Shown in pieces: positions 6,943-13,481 of a stretch of DNA of 47,165 nucleotides. Each line of letters opens with the position of its first letter. Position 1 is the stretch's first letter. Origin of the DNA: Phenylobacterium sp. (GTDB lineage Bacteria; Pseudomonadota; Alphaproteobacteria; Caulobacterales; Caulobacteraceae); the NCBI RefSeq assembly GCF_030698145.1, contig NZ_JAUYNW010000063.1, positions 1 through 47,165 on the forward strand, given 5' to 3'. The notes beneath the pieces were generated by a model that saw only the letters and a list, made by a program, of their open reading frames with translations, was not told the DNA's origin and searched no databases. A program made the translations under genes and the position numbers.

Positions 6943-8566
6943 GGTCGAGCTCCGGCCGCTCGCAACCGGCGCCGCACACCGGCAGCATCGCGCGATACTC
7001 GCGCACCTTGGCCCGGCTTCCGGCGAGCTCGGCCGATCGCACGGCGCCCAGCAGTCCGCCCAGCCGGCGCGGCGCCCGGCGCAGCGAGGCCTCGTACGCC
7101 GCCAGCGCCTCGACCGGCGCCTTGAGCTCCAGCAGCAGTTCGCCCAGCTGCTCCCGCGCCGGCAGGATCGCCCCGGGCGTCACCGGGTGCTTCTCGGTGG
7201 CGTCGTCGGCCTCGGCGGCCGCCGTCATCAAGGTCAGGGCGGCCTCCCGCTCGCCCCTGGCATGGGCCAGCCAGCCGGCCGCCACCAGTCGGTGGATCTC
7301 CACCTGCCCGCCCCAGTCGTACTCGCCCGGCCGCGCGGGCAGGCCCTTGCGGATCTCGTCCAGGGCGGCGACCTCGCTCGCGGCCTCGGCGACCCGTCCC
7401 GTGCGCGCCAGGCCGACAGCGCGCGCGAAATGGATATGCGCCTGGGCCCAGCGGAACTTCGACCAGGCCACGCCGGCCCGGTCGGCGGAGGGCAGGGGCA
7501 AGGCGGCGGCCTGCGACCACCGCCGCCGCTCCAGCGCCATCCGCGCCGGAATGGCCGACATGGCGTAGGCCACCTTGAAGTTCGGCGGATCGACCCGCTT
7601 GAGGCCGTTCAGCTCGTCCAGCACGCCCTGGGCCTGATCGTCCTGCGCCAATTGCAGGTGCGCATAGACCAGATAGTCCATGGCGTGGAGCTGCTCGTCC
7701 CAGGCGCCCGGCAGGGCGTGACGCGCGGCGTAGGCCTTGGCCGCCGCCTGCGCCTGCCGGTCGGACTTGATCGCCTCCGCCCACAGGCCCAGGCGCGTGA
7801 AGATGTGCGACGGCATGTGCTGGGCGTGGGCCGAGGCCGGCGCGATGCCCGCATAGCTGCGCGCGGCCGGCAGGGCGAGGTCGGCCAGGGCCGGATAGTC
7901 GAAGCTGTGGATCAGGTAGTGGGAGACGCCCGGATGGTTGGGCTCCTGCGCCAGCACCTTGTTCAGGATGGCGGCGGCCTGGCGTTCGCGGGCATAGGTC
8001 TCGTCGGCGTCCGTCGTGCCGGCGGCGATCAGGGCCAGGGCATGGAACACCCCGGCCTCGCGGTCCCGCCGATAGCGGCCGGCCAGCGCCTGCATGGCGT
8101 CCAGATAGGCCAGCACCCGGGTCAGGTGGGGCGAGCCGGCCTGGTCGTAGAACGCCCCGGCGGCGGCGATATAGTCCCGCTCCCGCGACGTCTTGCCCCC
8201 GATCGCCCTGGCCTTGGCCACCGCCGCGGCCCCCTTGGCCAGCTCCCCCGGCGTCGGCGGCGCCCAGAGCGGATGATAGTTGCTCATCGCCACGCCCCAG
8301 TGCGCCATGGCGCATCCCGGATCGGCCTCCGCCGCCTCGAGATAGCTCTTCTCCGCCTCCTCATATTCGAAGGAGTGCAGCCAGGCCGTGGCGCGGTTGA
8401 AGCGCGCCTGGGCGGTCGGGGCGCAGGATGTCTCGAACGCCACCGTCCCCAGCTCATGCCCCTCATGCTCATGCTGGGCGAGCGCCGGAGACGCCATCGT
8501 CAACAGGACCGTCCCGACCAGGCCGGCGAATATCCACGAACCCGACCGCAAGACCGCTCTCCTCAT
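6908..8566 (-). CDS. Secreted TPR protein with conserved His motifs (paralogue 1)
   Basis: A 552-residue protein from ATG 8566, with a signal peptide ending SPALA (residue 30). The mature start QHEHEGHE is histidine-rich. TPR-like repeats run through the protein, with DPGCAMAHWGVAMSNYHP (82-99), HPGVSHYLIH (211-220) and MPSHIFTRLGLW (251-262). The last two motifs recur in the protein at 35414-37150, so they are conserved beyond what TPR packing needs; metal binding is my inference. The upstream in-frame region is basic and lacks a good signal, so ATG 8566 is preferred. Its 3' end overlaps trxC by 35 bp. Function unknown. Confidence 0.75.
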   Translation of the reverse strand: MRRAVLRSGSWIFAGLVGTVLLTMASPALAQHEHEGHELGTVAFETSCAPTAQARFNRATAWLHSFEYEEAEKSYLEAAEADPGCAMAHWGVAMSNYHPLWAPPTPGELAKGAAAVAKARAIGGKTSRERDYIAAAGAFYDQAGSPHLTRVLAYLDAMQALAGRYRRDREAGVFHALALIAAGTTDADETYARERQAAAILNKVLAQEPNHPGVSHYLIHSFDYPALADLALPAARSYAGIAPASAHAQHMPSHIFTRLGLWAEAIKSDRQAQAAAKAYAARHALPGAWDEQLHAMDYLVYAHLQLAQDDQAQGVLDELNGLKRVDPPNFKVAYAMSAIPARMALERRRWSQAAALPLPSADRAGVAWSKFRWAQAHIHFARAVGLARTGRVAEAASEVAALDEIRKGLPARPGEYDWGGQVEIHRLVAAGWLAHARGEREAALTLMTAAAEADDATEKHPVTPGAILPAREQLGELLLELKAPVEALAAYEASLRRAPRRLGGLLGAVRSAELAGSRAKVREYRAMLPVCGAGCERPELDLSRAGPGRGPG

Positions 8567-8616
8567 CCGACCTCGGACGATCCTGCGCCCTGAAACCCCT
8601 CCTGACGAGGCCTCGG

Positions 8617-9000
8617 TCAGCGAGGCCGGCGCTTCTTCTCCGCCCACTCGTCATAGAAGGCGATCTTGACGTCGATCTGCTCGAGCGCCGTCTTGAGGTC
8701 GACCATCCGCGCCTCGATCTCGGCGCGATGTTCGTTCAGCAGCGACCGGCGCGCGCCCAGGCTGGGCCAGCCCTGCATCGACAGCTCGGTGAGCCGGCGC
8801 ATGTCCGCCACCGACATCCCCGTGCGCCGCATCCGTTCGAGGAACAGCACGTGCTCGACGTGGTCGGCCTCGTAGACCCGCCGCCCGCCGCCGTCGCGCC
8901 CGACCGCTGGTATGAGGCCCTGGGCCTCATACCAGCGGATCGTATGGACGCTTCGATCCACGAGCTTGGCGAAGCGCCCAATATGATAGCGGACGCTCAC
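8617..9000 (-). CDS. MerR-family transcriptional regulator
   Basis: A 127-residue regulator. The N-terminal winged helix is clear: YHIGRFAKLVDRSVHTIRWYEAQGLI, then GRRVYEADHVEHVLFLERMRRTGMSVADMRRL, followed by a long dimerisation helix (RSLLNEHRAEIEARMVDLKTALEQID). GTG 9000 is chosen because its GTGA overlaps the stop of the upstream SnoaL-like gene, giving translational coupling. No Cys ligand cluster for a metal is visible in the C-terminal part. An 18-bp palindrome at 9439-9456 upstream of the pair is the likely operator, implying autoregulation. Confidence 0.88.
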   Translation of the reverse strand: MSVRYHIGRFAKLVDRSVHTIRWYEAQGLIPAVGRDGGGRRVYEADHVEHVLFLERMRRTGMSVADMRRLTELSMQGWPSLGARRSLLNEHRAEIEARMVDLKTALEQIDVKIAFYDEWAEKKRRPR

Positions 9001-9398
9001 GCCGGGAGCGGCTCCAGCACGGCCTCGGCCAGCGCTGAATCGAGGTACTCGCGCACCTCGGCCATCTTGCCCCCGGCCATCTCGATCACGAAGCAGTAGC
9101 GGTTGTCGTAGGCCTTTCCGGATTTCAGCGTCACGGCCCCGCGCGCCTCGACGATCACCACGTCGCCCTCGGCGAAGATGTTCGTCGCCGTATTCGTGTA
9201 GGCGCTGGCGTATTGCTTGCGCAGCGGTGCGAACAGGTTGTCGCGCGCCCGCTCGCGGCCGTGGTGGACCTCGCCCCACACGCCGCCGACCATCGGGCGC
9301 CACACCATGTCCTCCGCCATCGCCTCGTAGAAGGCCCGGCTGTCGCCGCCGGCCAGGGCCTCCATCGCGTTGGCGACGATCTGTTTGTTGTCGAGCAT
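8997..9398 (-). CDS. SnoaL-like / NTF2-fold protein
   Basis: A 133-residue protein with the SnoaL (ketosteroid isomerase-like) pattern: helix NKQIVANAMEALAGGDSRAFYEAMAEDMVWRPM, then GRERARDNLFAPLRKQ and the beta strands DVVIVEARGAVTLKSGKAYDNRYCFVIEMAGGKMAEVREYLD. Such folds bind small hydrophobic ligands or act as isomerases or hydrolases; the activity is not predictable. It is the first gene of a two-gene operon with the MerR regulator (GTGA overlap), so it may handle the regulator's ligand. Confidence 0.8.
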   Translation of the reverse strand: MLDNKQIVANAMEALAGGDSRAFYEAMAEDMVWRPMVGGVWGEVHHGRERARDNLFAPLRKQYASAYTNTATNIFAEGDVVIVEARGAVTLKSGKAYDNRYCFVIEMAGGKMAEVREYLDSALAEAVLEPLPA

Positions 9399-9438
9399 CT
9401 CACTGGTCTCCAGGTTGAACCAGTTTCGGAGGGAACAT

Positions 9439-9460
9439 CCTAGAGCATGCTCTAGGTCAA
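9439..9460 (-). promoter_or_regulatory. MerR-type operator/promoter of the SnoaL-MerR operon
   Basis: CCTAGAGCATGCTCTAGG at 9439-9456 is a perfect 18-bp palindrome. On the minus strand it directly follows a -35 TTGACC (9460-9455, overlapping by 2 bases). This matches the layout of MerR/SoxR-type promoters, where the dyad fills an overlong spacer. The -10 expected 19 bp on (TTCCCT) is poor. The first start codon is 40 bp away. Binding by the adjacent MerR protein is inference. Confidence 0.7.
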
Positions 9461-9482
9461 TAGCCCCATGACCAAGGCCGCC

Positions 9483-10145
9483 TCACCGCACCGCAAGCGC
9501 CCCCGGCCCCTCCGGTCCATCGCCATAGGTGTCGCCGAAGTTGCGCACGGTGATGTTGAGGATGGTGCGGTTGTCCTCCACGACCGCCCCGTCCCCCTCC
9601 ACCAGGGGCTTGGGCCCGTACCGGGTCGGCGCCAGCTTGCCGGCCTGCCATTTCAGCGCGTCGATCCGCACCCGGGCCAGATAGGCGGTCTCCGGCGTCG
9701 CCCCCTGCGCCTCCTCCCACACCTGGTCGAAGCGCCGGTGCGCCTGCGCCATCCGCGCCACGCCATAGGCCTGCGCGAACTCCGGATGGCGCTTCAGCCA
9801 GCCATAGACCGTGTCCTCGTGCGGCAGGCCCGGCAGGTCGCAGGCCTGGCCCACCGTCATCCCCCGCGCCACCCGCGCGCAGATCAGCTCGGCCACCGGC
9901 GGACAGTACAGCGTCCGCCGCCCCCCGCGCGGATTGCCCCGCCCCGCCGCCATGGCCTGCGCCAGCCGAGCCCGGAACTGGGGCCTGGCCTTCGCCCACC
10001 CCTTCACCCCAGCCCGGCTCGGCATGTCCGGCTCCCGGCAGACCGCCATCAGGCTCTCCCCGCCCGCCAGCCGCGCGCAGACCACCGAAGCCAAGGCGTC
10101 GGAATAGGCCCGCCAGGGCCGGGGAACTGCAACGTCAGAAGTCAT
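9483..10145 (-). CDS. Phage-type terminase small subunit-like protein, domesticated
   Basis: A 220-residue protein with two tandem helix-turn-helix units of the Sf6-type small terminase family. Unit one is about residues 12-62 (SDALASVVCARLAGGESLMAVCRE, then VKGWAKARPQFRARLAQA); unit two is about 84-140 (ELICARVARGMTVGQACD, then VYGWLKRHPEFAQAYGVAR), followed by WEEAQGATPETAYLARVRIDALKWQAGKLAP. In phages this protein recognises DNA for packaging. No large terminase, portal or capsid gene is in the window, so it looks like an isolated remnant or a recruited DNA-binding protein. A LexA box lies 143 bp upstream. Confidence 0.75.
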   Translation of the reverse strand: MTSDVAVPRPWRAYSDALASVVCARLAGGESLMAVCREPDMPSRAGVKGWAKARPQFRARLAQAMAAGRGNPRGGRRTLYCPPVAELICARVARGMTVGQACDLPGLPHEDTVYGWLKRHPEFAQAYGVARMAQAHRRFDQVWEEAQGATPETAYLARVRIDALKWQAGKLAPTRYGPKPLVEGDGAVVEDNRTILNITVRNFGDTYGDGPEGPGALAVR

Positions 10146-10160
10146 GGGAGTCTCGCAAAC

Positions 10161-10217
10161 CTCATCCCTCCTCTTTATGGGGAGGGACAGACCGCGAAGC
10201 GGTCAGGGTGGGGAAGT
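10161..10217 (+). repeat. Modular palindromic intergenic repeat, copy C
   Basis: CCTCC pairs with GGAGG across a short loop, followed by the hairpin GACCGC-GAA-GCGGTC and then AGGGTGGGGAAGT. It has the same three-part build as copies A and B with different sequence. It lies 16 bp upstream of the terminase-like start codon. Confidence 0.65.
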
Positions 10218-10287
10218 CCGGCCGCCGCGCGAGGCGCCAAGCCCGTCAGACTGCCCGAAGTCTCGCAGAATTCGGCGCGAAAGTCGA

Positions 10288-10302
10288 GAACATTTCGAGA
10301 AC
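10288..10302 (-). promoter_or_regulatory. Candidate LexA (SOS) box
   Basis: On the minus strand the sequence is GTTC-TCGAAAT-GTTC, an exact match to the direct-repeat GTTC-N7-GTTC box bound by LexA in alphaproteobacteria. It points toward the terminase-like gene, whose start is 143 bp downstream on that strand. No plus-strand gene follows nearby. Control of that gene is inference. The rest of 10146-10509 holds palindromic repeats C and B and no gene. Confidence 0.6.
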
Positions 10303-10361
10303 ATTCGCATCGCCCGGTACACGCGCCACCCGATCCCCGCCCGATCCCCGGATGTGTGGTC

Positions 10362-10418
10362 AGATGCTCCCCTTCTGGGGGAGCTCCCGGCCGATTGGCC
10401 GGGTGAGGGGGACTTTAA
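10362..10418 (+). repeat. Modular palindromic intergenic repeat, copy B
   Basis: It starts AGATGCTCCCCTTCTGGGGG with a first hairpin, continues with the hairpin CCCGGCC-GATT-GGCCGGG, and ends TGAGGGGGACTTTAA. The outer 23 and 14 bases match copy A at 2229-2282 with one or two changes, while the central hairpin is unrelated in sequence but keeps its pairing. Confidence 0.75.
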
Positions 10419-10509
10419 TGCCCTTTGACTGAGGTTCGACGGGCTTCGGCAGGGGTTAAAGTCCCTAGACCCTCCGGGTCCTCCACCGGCTCAGCAGGAC
10501 GCCAAGGCC

Positions 10510-10953
10510 CTACCCCTCATCCTCGTCGTAGGCATCACCCATCTCCAGCGCATCCAGCGCCTCGGGATCGGCCAACAGCATGTCCAGCACCTTGTCCACC
10601 AACGCCTCGCGATCCAGCGCCAGCAAAGGGGCCCGCAGCCGGTCCCACCGCACCCGCGCGATCTCCATATCCTCCGGCGCGGCGGCGTTCCCCCACAGCG
10701 CCAGGGCGATCATATGCTTGCACACGCCCCAGTCATCGAAGGCCGGGCATGTGCAACTCCCGGCGAACCCCCGCGCCCGCCGCAGCAGTTCCACCCGATA
10801 GGTCTCCGTCCCGAACACCCGCGCCAGCAACCGCCCCTCGTCGGCGGCCACCACGTCGACGGCATCCTGTTCGAAATACCCCTGCCCCCGCGCGAACATC
10901 TTGTCCCCGGCGGCCTTGCGCAGGGCGGCGATGTCGAAGGGGGGCGGATCCAT
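10510..10953 (-). CDS. SWIM zinc-finger protein
   Basis: A 147-residue protein from ATG 10953 (GTG 10956 adjacent). It contains CTCPAFDDWGVCKHMIALAL, which fits the SWIM zinc-finger pattern CxC...CxH, preceded by the usual strand-rich segment (FARGQGYFEQDAV...RVFGTETYRVEL). The tail is acidic (GDAYDEDEG). SWIM domains often sit beside or inside SNF2 helicases, and the 3-bp gap to the upstream fragment ending QEPAAAGR suggests this was once part of such an operon. Role: probable nucleic-acid or protein binding. Confidence 0.75.
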   Translation of the reverse strand: MDPPPFDIAALRKAAGDKMFARGQGYFEQDAVDVVAADEGRLLARVFGTETYRVELLRRARGFAGSCTCPAFDDWGVCKHMIALALWGNAAAPEDMEIARVRWDRLRAPLLALDREALVDKVLDMLLADPEALDALEMGDAYDEDEG

Positions 10954-10957
10954 CACC

Positions 10958-11055
10958 CTACCGCCCCGCCGCCGCCGGTTCCTGGTTCAGCGCGAACAGC
11001 CGCTCCAAGGCCTCCTCTTCGGCCCCGCGGCCGCGCCTACAGGTCACGAACCACG
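10958..11055 (-). pseudogene. C-terminal remnant of an unidentified gene before the SWIM gene
   Basis: One minus-strand frame reads AWFVTCRRGRGAEEEALERL and then FALNQEPAAAGR to a TAG at 10958-10960, just 4 bases before the SWIM start. The frame has no start of its own and runs into the ParD gene in another frame, so only the 3' end of a gene appears to survive. A helicase tail is possible given the SWIM neighbour, but I cannot confirm it. Confidence 0.3.
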
Positions 11056-11288
11056 CCGGCCTGCCGACGCGCCGCCTCGAGGATGTCCTGCATCGCGTTC
11101 GAGCTGATCCCGCTGTCCAGCGCTTCCGTGACCAGCCGCTGCATCGCCCCGATCTTCTCGTCGCGCTCCTGGTCCCGCCGGATCAGGTCCCGCACATAGT
11201 CGCTCGCATTGCTGTAGCGCCCCGTCCGCGCCCGCCCCTCGACCCAGTCCTTCAGGGCCTCGGGCAAGGAAACATTCATCGTCGCCAT
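11037..11288 (-). CDS. ParD-like ribbon-helix-helix antitoxin, orphan
   Basis: An 83-residue protein with the ParD pattern: MATMNVSLPEALKDWVEGRA (DNA-binding strand), RTGRYSNASDYVRDLIRRDQERDEKI (helices), and a C-terminal toxin-wrapping helix LVTEALDSGISSNAMQDIL. ParD represses its own operon and neutralises ParE toxin. The usual ParE gene immediately downstream is missing; instead the stop abuts a gene remnant and the SWIM gene. ATG 11288 is chosen over an upstream start because MATMNVSLP is the typical family start. Confidence 0.8.
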   Translation of the reverse strand: MATMNVSLPEALKDWVEGRARTGRYSNASDYVRDLIRRDQERDEKIGAMQRLVTEALDSGISSNAMQDILEAARRQAGVVRDL

Positions 11289-11386
11289 GATCGCACCTCT
11301 TGGCTCAGAGGACGCGGAATTTGGCAAAGTTTGTCAATTTCTGGGGCTGGTCGCGCCCTTCAACGCCCGAGCGAGGGCGCCGGCAG

Positions 11387-11424
11387 GGCAAAATTCGGGG
11401 ACACGATACTTAATTCAACGCCGC
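11387..11424 (+). repeat. Left end of MITE-like element, copy 1 (truncated)
   Basis: GGCAAAATTCGGGGACACGA followed by TACTTAATTCAACGCCGCG matches the left ends of the complete elements at 12186 and 13320, with one change in the terminal repeat (ACGAT for ACTAT). The remainder of the element is absent. The stop codon of the sulfotransferase gene (TTA at 11410-11412 on this strand) lies inside it. The 11289-11386 stretch upstream shows no gene. Confidence 0.7.
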
Positions 11425-12174
11425 GACCGATCGCCTGAACCTGTCGGCCCACTCTCGGCTAAGGACATCCGCCATCCTTGCCGTCTTGACCGTTACAGCT
11501 GAGGCGGCCTCTGGCGTGCAGCCCAGGGAAGACAGAAGGGTTCGGAGCACCTGGCGCGGGTCATCGGCCAGCGCCTCGTAGGTGACCCGTACAGGTTGGA
11601 TGTGGTGCGACGCGAAGAAGCACTCCCATGCCGCCTCATCGGATTCCAATTCCCTTATGATGCTGGCTATACGCTCCGCATCATACTGCGCTGGCTGCGG
11701 CGGACCTGTCCTCTGGCGCTCGCTTCCATCGGCGGCGACGTGCCAAAGACCACTGCGTTCGGCTTTTAGCAGCGATATTGCTTGAGCGGTCTTGTCCACT
11801 CGAGAAACGTGGATGTAGAGAGGCTTCCCGAAGGCGCGCTCAATGAGCGCCGCGTCATCTGCGATGCTTGGGTAGAGCAACCTAAGACGTGTGGTGAGTT
11901 CCGCCACACTGTCCCACATAATTCGCAAGCCAAATATTCCGGTTTCACCCGTGCCTTCTCGCAGAGCGGCCGCGAGGTACATCCGATTGAATTCGATATC
12001 GTCCGCAAATTCAGTTCTCGATAGCCCCCACGACTGCGCCCGCTTCGAAATGTCCGGACGGCGATAATACGAGTTTGGACGCCCGGACACCCCGGTGTCA
12101 GCGAGGAGATCGCATAGAAGCGTGGTGCCGGAACGCGGGGTGGCGCAAATGAGATATGACGAAGCGCCGAGCAT
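11410..12174 (-). CDS. Stf0-family sulfotransferase
   Basis: A 254-residue enzyme with the 5'-phosphosulfate loop YLICATPRSGTTLLCDLLA near the N-terminus, as in Stf0-type (trehalose 2-) sulfotransferases. Further family-like blocks are SGRPNSYYRR and FGLRIMWD, then YIHVSRVDKTAQAISLLKA. It would transfer sulfate from PAPS to a carbohydrate or lipid acceptor. Codon use is visibly less GC-biased than in the flanking chromosome. It lies between two copies of a MITE-like repeat, and its last codons (AALN-stop) are encoded by that repeat. Recent acquisition is likely. Confidence 0.8.
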   Translation of the reverse strand: MLGASSYLICATPRSGTTLLCDLLADTGVSGRPNSYYRRPDISKRAQSWGLSRTEFADDIEFNRMYLAAALREGTGETGIFGLRIMWDSVAELTTRLRLLYPSIADDAALIERAFGKPLYIHVSRVDKTAQAISLLKAERSGLWHVAADGSERQRTGPPQPAQYDAERIASIIRELESDEAAWECFFASHHIQPVRVTYEALADDPRQVLRTLLSSLGCTPEAASAVTVKTARMADVLSREWADRFRRSVAALN

Positions 12175-12185
12175 ATGATCCTTTC

Positions 12186-12300
12186 GGGCGGAAATTCGGG
12201 GACACTATGCCTGATTCAACGCCGCGCTGGCACGCCCGGCAAGAGTTCAGCGCCACGCCGGTAGCACGCCAATTTATGTATAGTGTCCCCATATTTCTAG
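12186..12300. repeat. MITE-like element, copy 2 (complete)
   Basis: About 115 bp. Left end AAATTCGGGGACACTATGCC; right end, read on the other strand, AAATATGGGGACACTATACA, so the ends are inverted repeats. The interior GCGCTGGCACGCCCGGCAAG and its partner CAGCGCCACGCCGG form an imperfect palindrome. No coding capacity, so any mobility would need a transposase from elsewhere. It sits just upstream of the sulfotransferase start. Confidence 0.75.
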
Positions 12301-12367
12301 CAGCGGCGAAGGTCCGTTCGGTTTGAGATCATAGCTGCTCGCGACCCGATGCGAAGATCTCACCGCG

Positions 12368-13141
12368 TCAGAGGCGGTAGAACTCTACGAACTTCTCCAA
12401 GGACGCGCGCGTCGCCAGCAACCCAAAGGGGAACACCGTCCAAGGGCGGGCGAGGTCCATCGTTGGCAACGCCGCCATGACCATATCAGTGACATCGGGT
12501 CGAAGCTGCTCTTCGCTGTCGATGACCTGCCCCCACAGCGAGTTGCCCTGAAAATTCCGTGCCTCAGGTTCCACCGGCTCGGCCGAGGCCACATAGGCGG
12601 GCGGGAAGACGCGGCGGTAGGCTGGCAGATGGTATAGCCATGACCGCCCCCGGACATGCTTGGCGTCGGGACATTTCGTGAGGATGTGCTCGACGAGCGC
12701 AGCCATCTCGTCCCTTCGCCGAGCGAGCTTGATCCTCACAAGCGGCCCTCCCGCCGCGTCAGTGTCGAAGTTGCGGAAGTGAATCGGAACCGATCCATCG
12801 GCGTCAGCCACGTTGTTGCAGGCGAAACAGCCGAAGCGCATCCGGCCTGGACCAGGCCAGTCGTCCTGACGCCCCACCGTGAACGCAGCCACGGTCAGCG
12901 CCACTTGGTCTGGCAAGCAAGGGAGTTGCTCCAGCGCGTCGGCATACCCGCACCAGGATGGCGCGGGCTCGTCGCCGACCGGGCCAAGCCCAAACCCGCG
13001 GTGAAACGTTGTGTGCCGGAGTACCGCCTCTCCTAAGGAGCGCCCGCTCAGTTCGGCCAGACGCCGAGCCAGACGGAGCTGCAGCTCGAAATAGGGCCCT
13101 AGCCGTCTTGCGCGTTCAGCACGATCCATCGGTCCCGTCAT
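12368..13141 (-). CDS. Conserved-looking protein of unknown function in repeat-bounded segment
   Basis: A 257-residue protein I do not recognise. Visible features: an N-terminal helical region (AERARRLGPYFELQLRLARR), LRHTTFHRGFGLG, a strand-rich middle with MRFGCFACNNVAD and SVPIHFRNFD, and GRSWLYHLPAYRRVFPPAYV with many aromatics. There is no signal peptide or membrane segment. ATG 13141 opens the frame with MTGPMDRAE; an internal Met lies five residues on. It lies between element copies 2 and 3 with codon use less GC-rich than the flanks, so it was probably acquired with the sulfotransferase. Confidence 0.65.
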   Translation of the reverse strand: MTGPMDRAERARRLGPYFELQLRLARRLAELSGRSLGEAVLRHTTFHRGFGLGPVGDEPAPSWCGYADALEQLPCLPDQVALTVAAFTVGRQDDWPGPGRMRFGCFACNNVADADGSVPIHFRNFDTDAAGGPLVRIKLARRRDEMAALVEHILTKCPDAKHVRGRSWLYHLPAYRRVFPPAYVASAEPVEPEARNFQGNSLWGQVIDSEEQLRPDVTDMVMAALPTMDLARPWTVFPFGLLATRASLEKFVEFYRL

Positions 13142-13319
13142 CAGCGGCGAAGTTAGCTGGACCGAGTCCGCAAATCACTCCTTTCAGCAATTCAAAATCG
13201 CAGCTGTGGTCTGAAGACAGCGCTTACTTGGAGTTGGCGGGGATAGCCGAACCAAACGCCCCCCTTGCATCCAGCCGACGCATCGCCGACGGCGGTGAAT
13301 CGAAGGGGCTGAGCGAGCG

Positions 13320-13430
13320 CGGGCGAATTCGGGGACACTATACTTAATTCAACACTGCGCTGGCGCCCCGCCAAGGATCCAGGCAACGCCGGTCGCATGG
13401 CAACTAAGTATAGTGTCCCCGCATTTCTAA
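13320..13430. repeat. MITE-like element, copy 3 (complete)
   Basis: About 111 bp. Left end GAATTCGGGGACACTATACT; right end, on the other strand, GAAATGCGGGGACACTATAC. The interior GCGCTGGCGCCCCGCCAAGG followed by CAACGCCGGTCGC corresponds to the interior of copy 2. The region 13142-13319 between the unknown gene and this copy has no gene I can support. Confidence 0.75.
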
Positions 13431-13481
13431 ACTCGACATCTGCTGTTCCCCGCCGCATCCGCGAGGACCGTAGCACAGCCC

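Noticed and set aside
9483..10145. A prophage or gene-transfer-agent cluster
   Set aside because: Only one small-terminase-like gene is present; no large terminase, portal, capsid or integrase is seen in the neighbourhood.
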